The translations under genes were made by a program, and so were the position numbers. The notes under the pieces are model-generated. The model saw nothing but the letters and a program-made list of their open reading frames with translations, searched no databases and was not told the DNA's origin. From the NCBI GenBank assembly GCA_029962745.1, contig CM057152.1, positions 24,447,176 through 24,511,175 on the forward strand: a stretch of DNA of 64,000 bases. The letters run 5' to 3'. Below, piece after piece: positions 58,601-64,000 of the stretch (positions within the stretch are counted from its first letter, which is position 1; the number at the start of each line of letters is the position of its first letter). This stretch comes from Echinometra lucunter (Eukaryota; Echinodermata; Echinoidea; Camarodonta; Echinometridae).

Positions 58601-58819
58601 AATTACACGAAATAGCATAATGTAGGGGTATCACTAGATACTTCATTATAAACTTCAGTATCTATAGTACATATATTATGATTATTACCTAGCTTGACAA
58701 AATATTTAAAAAGTTACAAGGAATCTTTCTTGATAGTGCGAAAATGTCCCATTTCACCCCGGTCTCCCCTACATGAAACGTTTTGAGACCGTTTTAAAAA
58801 CGTTGGCGTGTTAGCTGGG
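55685..58819. mobile_element. AACGTTTT-rich terminal-inverted-repeat element (right-arm copy)
   Basis: This is the mirror of 29,312-32,447, with the nested GGGGAGACC element at 56,978-58,769. The same nesting in both arms means both insertions are older than the duplication or haplotype split. Confidence 0.65.
56978..58769. mobile_element. GGGGAGACCGGGG element nested in the AACGTTTT element (right arm)
   Basis: The same 26-base inverted ends are present as in the left copy. An A-run of about 22 bases adjoins the left end, where the left arm instead has GTTTTGTTTTG sequence, so the junction has diverged. Confidence 0.7.
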
Positions 58820-58849
58820 AAGAGCATTCAAATTCACGATAACTATGAC

Positions 58850-58875
58850 TGTCACGGCCATTCCTCATTTGTAAT

Positions 58876-58910
<35 letters not shown>

Positions 58911-59180
58911 TCATTTGAATGTGTTATCCATGCAACAGAAACAAAAATCATATCAATCACCTGCATTGAGATAAAGAGCATGCAGTTGAACGAATGGGCA
59001 TTCATGATAATTTTTCCTTGTTTTAATTCATTATCTTTGCAAAAAATTCTTCGAATGAGTCACCCGAGCTTAGAAAAGGAGCATGCAATTCAAGCAATGG
59101 CCATTCATAACAATTTTTCCTCATTTAAATTCATTGTCTTGCAACAGCTTTTTCATATGAGTCATTCACATTTAAACTAG
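58850..59180 (+). repeat. Minisatellite of about 100 bp units (right-arm copy)
   Basis: This is the mirror of 28,957-29,311, open in one plus-strand frame from 58,908 and encoding the same repeated KEHAIQAMAIHNNF-like peptide. A T-run of more than 25 bases precedes it. Confidence 0.6.
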
Positions 59181-59964
59181 GTGATGGAATGTGCATTCAA
59201 AATCAGATGCTGATGGGGGCAGCTGTTCAGTCAAATTCATTAAAAGGCAAGCATGTTTTAAATAGTGCATTTAATATAAGATGCAACGTCCAGGATAGTC
59301 ATATGATATGAAGATACGAACACTGATTAAAATAAAAGCACTGATGAAAATGAATAAAGATATAAAGATGAAAAGAAAGAAAAACAAACACAGTACTGAT
59401 GAAAATGATGTAAAGATGAAAAGAACGAAAAACAAACCTGTACCTAGAAAACATGCAAAATGCCATGCGAAAGATGCAGTGGATTGAAATACACCCTAAA
59501 CATATTTCTACAATAAGAACACTTATGAAAATAGACTCATGAATTTGTAAGCCCGTTAACGAACCTCTATGTGCTGAAAAGAAATCGAAAGCAGGTGGCA
59601 AAATTAGAATGATCTAATGTGAAACAGCTTTGCCCATGAATTAATTTGAATGTTTATGCATGAGTTAAATCGAGTGTCTTTAAATGAATTCCATTGCCTG
59701 GATATTAATTTAAAAGACCGATGTCGCTTGTAAAACGATACCCCGTGAAATTAAATGCATCTTGATAAATTTGAGTGATTAATATATGAAATTGGTCAGG
59801 GAAACATATATTTAAACAAAACCCAAAGTAGATGACTAAGCTGACACTGCTTATTTAAAGTTTGACTCTTTGAGCGTTCTTTTCACATCAGTGCACATTC
59901 GTACAATGAAAATTGAACAATTGTAATAATTACATTCTTAGTATCCTTTAATTAGAGTTCATCT
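59181..59964. other. Non-coding arm sequence including the empty insertion site
   Basis: This is the mirror of 27,590-28,956 without the roughly 596 bp insertion. The intact, presumably ancestral junction lies near 59,700-59,706. Confidence 0.6.
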
Positions 59965-60590
59965 GTGAAAAAAATTTATGAAAAGGAATTTCAACTGATT
60001 TGGGTAGGTATGGGTATCAACATTTACCCCAAAAAAGTTAGGTGGGATAGGGGGTGGGAAAGTGCTTTTTCTAGGGGGTCAAAGGTCATTGAGCTTTGTG
60101 AAAATGTGAAAAAAAAATGTATCTCAGGTAAAAAGTATAGTACGTGGATGATCTTGATGTCAAAATGTCCATAACCGTTAGAAAAGAGTACGCAGAATGA
60201 AATTTTACCCCAAGAACCAAGTTGTGATCTCCAAAATGAGGTCAAATGTCATTGACCTTTGCTGAAAAGGTAAAATATTGTTTCTCAGGTAAAAATTATT
60301 GTAGGTAGATGATCTTGGTGTCCAAATACACAGAATTGTTAGAAAAGGGCACACAAAATATAGTTTACCCAAAAGACCAATCTTTGACCTCCAAAATGAG
60401 GTAAAGTTCATTGACCTTATCTGAAAACCTGAAAAATTCTGAAGAATATGGTACGTGGATGATCTTGGTGTCAAATTACACAGAATTGTTAGAAAAGGAC
60501 ACACAAAATATTATTTCACCTCAAAGACCAAGTCGTGACCTCCAAAATAAGGCCAGAGTTCAAAAAGGTCAAATATCCACTACAATCACG
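59965..60590 (+). repeat. TGACC-rich minisatellite (right-arm copy)
   Basis: This is the mirror of 26,960-27,590, with the same unit number and boundaries. Confidence 0.85.
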
Positions 60591-60677
60591 TAGCATTTAC
60601 CAATCTCCAAAGAAAGAAAAAGCAGACTATTTAAGTTTATTTTGCACACATGTTGAGATACAGATGTAGATTAATTG

Positions 60678-61010
60678 TTAGGTATCAAGAGGTGTCCAAG
60701 AAATTATAAATGAATTGAAGACGATATATACCACCACCATTACAGCTATCAAGGCACCCCACACATTCCCAGCAAAAGTAACCTTTGATCTGCCTCTGTT
60801 CGCATCTAGATTTGTCAAGGAACAGAATTTTTGCTGTTCAGAGAGTCCCTGTAAGTTCGTCATTGCCTGATCCAGACTTGCGTAGTTTTCTTTTCCACTC
60901 ATGATGTGTTTGACCGAAGCAGGATTTGTCAGGAAGTGCCAAGGCCTTTGAGTAAGCCGTAGAACTGAGGTGTTATTCGACTGTATTGGGTCCATATAGA
61001 CAATTGTCAT
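60678..61010 (-). CDS. Unrecognised 110-residue protein with C-terminal membrane segment (right-arm copy)
   Basis: The protein is identical to the left-arm copy, from ATG at 61,010-61,008 to TAA at 60,680-60,678, with the AATAAA (TTTATT on the plus strand) near 60,641. No substitution or frameshift separates the copies over 110 codons, while nearby non-coding sequence and the DMAC2-like exons have indels. That is mild support for its being a real or recently real gene. The residue run GALIAVMVVVYIVF is the predicted membrane segment. Confidence 0.5.
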   Translation of the reverse strand: MTIVYMDPIQSNNTSVLRLTQRPWHFLTNPASVKHIMSGKENYASLDQAMTNLQGLSEQQKFCSLTNLDANRGRSKVTFAGNVWGALIAVMVVVYIVFNSFIISWTPLDT

Positions 61011-61072
61011 GGCCTAGCTTTTCCAAACCACCAAACCACCTATGTAACTGATGAAGCCAAGGTGGCTCTTTA

Positions 61073-61226
61073 GAAGATGGAATCCGCCAAGCTGAACAAG
61101 AACTTATAACTTCTGCCCTTTCACAATACTAGATCCTTGATGAACAGAGGCAGATCAAAAGTTGCTGTGGGAATGTGTGGGTTGCTTTGATAGCTCTCAT
61201 GATGGTGGTGTATCGTCTGCAATTTA
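61073..61226 (+). pseudogene. Inverted partial copy of the 110-residue ORF (right arm)
   Basis: This is the mirror of 26,313-26,466. It encodes GNVWVALIALMMVVYRLQF and is separated from its upstream part by a stop. Confidence 0.55.
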
Positions 61227-61228
61227 TT

Positions 61229-63040
61229 AGGTGGTCTGTCATCTTTGACAGATCACCTCTTAATTTCGTCAGAATTTTCTTTTTAGGTGGTCTGTCATCT
61301 TTGACAGATCACCTCTTAATTTCGTCAGAATTTTCTTTATTAGGTGGTCTGTCATATTATGACAGATCACCTTTTAGTTTCGTCAGAATTTTCTTTATTC
61401 TTCATTATTAATTATTAATAATTAATTATTAGGTGGTCTGTCATATTATGACAGATCACCTCTTAATTTCGTCAGAATTTTCTTTATTATTAATTATTAT
61501 TCTTTTTATTGGTACCCACTTTTTTGTGCAGTCGAGATCTCAGAACTGGCTGAATCATTTTTCGTCAAATTTTCAGGAATCATCAGTCATAACGAGATCT
61601 CGGATGTTTAGTCATTTTCAAGTTCATCGGGTCATCGTGACGTCATCTAGGCGCCATTTTGTAAAAATCATCTCATGATCATATCTTCATAACGGAATGT
61701 CATTTTTCATTCATATTTGGCATGATGAATATTCATATCAATCTGAACAATTCAAACTTTTTAAACGCGTGCGTACGCGTACGTCCACGCGTCAGTGCGC
61801 GCACAAAATTTAAAAATGCTCAAAATCACTTATGGATCAAACCAAAATCCATTTCAGGTCATTTTAAGCATTTCAAAAATTTCCGCGCGTAAGCGCCCGC
61901 GCGCGCGTTTTGCGCGTGCGCAACTTGTAAATAACGTAAAAACGCCATTTTTTCACTTGAATTGCAATTCTTAGACATTTCTTGACCATTTCCATCAGTT
62001 TAGAATCGATTTCAACTTACCAAAACGCCGCACGCACGCGTCAAAGTTTAAAATCCGTGCGTGCGTCTATGGGGCAAATAACGTAAAAACATGCAAAAAC
62101 ATGCCCCTTTAAAATCCGTCATAGCTCGTTAAAAAGCATGGGGACCCCCCTTTTTTTTTACATTTTCTGAGAGCCTATGAATTGAAGATTTGAATTCATG
62201 AAAAAAAATTGGGGGTCGAACAGTCGGAACGTTACCATATTCTCATGTGAACTCAAAATTTCATTTTTTCAATTATGACGTCATGTTTTTTACCTTTAAT
62301 CAAGACTATCTCACTTATTGTTGGTCGATTTTCGCCAGGATTTCAGTATGTTGTAGCTGAGACAATGCTCTTATATACCAATTGCCTTTATTTTTCATTT
62401 TGAAAACTGCATCATGGTCTAATCTTACGATAAACGGAGGCATGTCATTTTTTCACAGTTTGCGTGTATTGTCTATGGGACATGACCTTTTTCTAATTCT
62501 TGATTCTACATTCCCGTCTTTTTTGAGCAACAGCTCCTTTATTTCTGCTTGATTTTCACCTAGCTTCGAGTATGTTGTAGCTGAGAAAATTCTCTATCGT
62601 AAGTGTGCCATTTATTTTTTAATCAGATGTCAGGAACATATCGAAATTTGAACTGGAAGATATGATTTAGGAATCCCATTTTCCATCTACGTGTTATCTC
62701 TATGGACTATATTCTGGTCCATCGGTAAAGCACTGGTCTCACATCCTCATGGTCCCTGGTTCGACTCCCGGCGACGGCGGGGTCAATTTTTTTTTTTTTT
62801 TTTTTACATTTTTTGCCCTTTCATATTACCATCTTCATCGACTACGTTTACACATACAATTACAAACAATGCCATAACTGCGTTATTTTGCGTGTTATGT
62901 CTATTGCAATGCAGTGTACATTAGTTTATGTACAACCCTATTGCAAATATGATTCATGAACGTGTATTGAACCTTTAGGGTTAACTTTGCATATACTAAA
63001 AATCAAATCGTCCTGTGTCTGTGATGCTAGTCTCCTTCTC
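61229..63040 (+). mobile_element. Diverged copy of the tRNA-like, hairpin-ended repeat element
   Basis: Four hairpins start it: 61,229-61,258, 61,285-61,314, about 61,342-61,372 and 61,431-61,461. Each is AGGTGGTCTGTCA, a short loop, TGACAGATCACCT, with TTCGTCAGAATTTTC spacers. The CpG-rich block, ATGACGTCA-type words and tRNA-like segment follow, then GTTTATGTACAACCCTAT near 62,930 and a final stretch resembling 23,340-23,400. It matches the 23.2-26.3 kb element in reverse but at clearly lower identity than the two left copies show to each other. It is not an allelic extension of the arm. Confidence 0.6.
62714..62785 (+). repeat. tRNA-like segment with intact box B
   Basis: TGGTCCATCGGTAAAGCAC resembles a tRNA D-arm/box A, CTGGTCTCACATCCTC an anticodon arm, and GGTTCGACTCC (62,758-62,768) is a perfect-looking Pol III box B, followed by CGG and a T-run of 17. 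The acceptor stem does not pair convincingly. I read it as a SINE-type internal promoter rather than a functional tRNA. Confidence 0.5.
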
Positions 63041-63099
63041 AGACCTGCATTACGTGAATCCTGTGTTTAAAAAATACCCCACCAGCTTATAACACAGGA

Positions 63100-63350
63100 A
63101 CCCCATTGCCCTGCGTGTTATGTCAATGGGAGGTCAGGTGGGGAATCTGAAACCCCAATTTCAGATTTTGGGAGAGCTTCAATTCTCTCGTTTAAACTGG
63201 GGTGGGGTTCATTTGACTGCTGATAAGGCCTTGCGTGTAAGTCAATGGGAACTCAAGTGGGGTATCGACACCCCATTTTCAGTTTTTGGGGAAAGTTGAG
63301 TTTTTCTCGTTTAAACTGGGGTGGGGTCGACTGCAGCTGCTGATAAGAGC
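63100..63350 (+). repeat. Two-unit tandem repeat of about 121 bp
   Basis: GCGTGT-GTCAATGGGA, CACCCCA or AACCCCA, TTTCAG-TTTTGGG, CTCGTTTAAACTGGGGTGGGGT and GCTGATAAG occur in the same order at about 63,110 and 63,231. Confidence 0.75.
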
Positions 63351-64000
63351 CGAACAAACACCGCGCTGGAAACCGCAACAGGCCGATGAACAGCGTGGAG
63401 TGAGATGGCAGCTGTCCTCCTTACGTAATAGGATAAACAAACTATTAAGAGCTTCCTGGCTGAAAGTAATCTTGAAATAATGACTTTGTATTATATTTGT
63501 TTTAGGACATTAGCATGTCGAAAAACGATTCAAAAATTTGATGAAGATCGAAATAAAATTTTGAACGATGCAAAATGACCCACAATTGCCGAAATAACAG
63601 TAAGTAAAAAAAATCTCCCAGACAAGTTTTGAGCTTGCATAATAACCAAGCGCCGCCGCATAAGTAGTCTAGATTCTGGACTCTTTTTATGAAGTTTTTA
63701 TATTCCCCGAAACAGCTGCTAAACTCACTGTACGCGTCAAGTCGAGTGATGGCGCGATTCCGAGAACCTCAGAGAACCTGTCCACCCGGAGAAAAAAGAG
63801 TCCAGACCGATTGCTCTCTGCTGACGACAGAGGTCAAAGGTCCACGCTCACGTTACTCATAAATATTCATAAAATCGCTGTCAATCAATCGGTGTTTACA
63901 TGCAGCGAGCTTAGCGCACGTGGAAATGCCAGCCAGCTGATCGCGGTCGACCGTTTCTCTCGAAGAACGGACAGCTAGCTGGGTGGACGAGTTCAGTACA
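63351..64000. other. Unassigned sequence at the right edge
   Basis: A 14-base inverted pair, TCTGGACTCTTTTT near 63,671 and its reverse near 63,793, encloses about 120 bases. From 63,700 to 64,000 the GC content rises, with CGCGGTCGACCG near 63,942. This could be the flank of a gene outside the window, but nothing here is coding by inspection. Confidence 0.3.

Larger units (their letters stand above)
44479..61284. repeat. Right arm of the giant inverted repeat (about 16.8 kb)
   Basis: This is the reverse complement of 26,255-43,811. It lacks the roughly 596 bp insertion of the left arm, has five rather than six minisatellite units in the 47.9-48.8 kb element, and has shorter G/C runs at several sites. 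Near-identity ends among hairpin repeats at 61,229-61,314. Beyond that the flank is a diverged member of the same repeat family rather than a match to the left flank. Confidence 0.97.

Noticed and set aside
62714..62785. Functional tRNA gene
   Set aside because: Box B is good but the acceptor stem does not pair, and degenerate copies recur in the repeat family.

Overview
The window looks like repeat-rich nuclear DNA from a marine invertebrate. An echinoderm, probably a sea urchin, is my best guess. The evidence is interleaved non-LTR retrotransposon fragments (CR1/L2-like, L1/Tx1-like and restriction-like-endonuclease types), Harbinger-like and Kolobok-like DNA transposons, foldback elements, TGACCTTTGACC-rich minisatellites, long G/C homopolymers and one intron-containing animal gene. 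Amphioxus, hemichordate or mollusc cannot be excluded from sequence alone. There are no bacterial operons, CRISPR arrays or rRNA genes. Region 1-7.4 kb: a possible C-terminal coding tail at the left edge, then minus-strand LINE fragments. One LINE carries a Harbinger-like MITE whose removal restores the LINE reading frame. Region 7.5-13.0 kb: a foldback-type element with about 110-125 bp outer inverted repeats and long inverted arms built of sub-repeats. Its left arm is split by eight copies of a roughly 385 bp satellite. Region 13-21 kb: a MITE, a LINE split by a 2,495 bp Kolobok-like element with 28 bp perfect inverted repeats and TTAA duplications, minisatellites, and a LINE fragment resembling the endonuclease end of R2/NeSL-type elements. 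Region 21.5-26.3 kb: a minisatellite and a 3 kb repeat with tRNA-like segments and terminal hairpins. Region 26.25-61.3 kb dominates the window: two inverted arms of about 17 kb each, nearly identical, around exactly 500 N (43,979-44,478). Each arm carries a four-exon fragment of a DMAC2-like (ATP5SL-like) leucine-rich-repeat gene transcribed away from the centre, an unrecognised 110-residue ORF with a C-terminal membrane segment, possible exons of a second unrecognised gene, and the same series of transposon and minisatellite insertions. The arms differ by substitutions, homopolymer lengths, one minisatellite unit and one roughly 596 bp insertion found only on the left. Each DMAC2-like copy has small indels that the other lacks. 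The fixed-size gap and these differences fit two haplotype contigs joined head to head. A real palindrome is still possible because the arms end inside a hairpin-forming repeat and their flanks diverge. Region 61.2-64 kb: a diverged copy of the tRNA-like hairpin element, a two-unit tandem repeat, and about 650 bp in which I recognise nothing coding.
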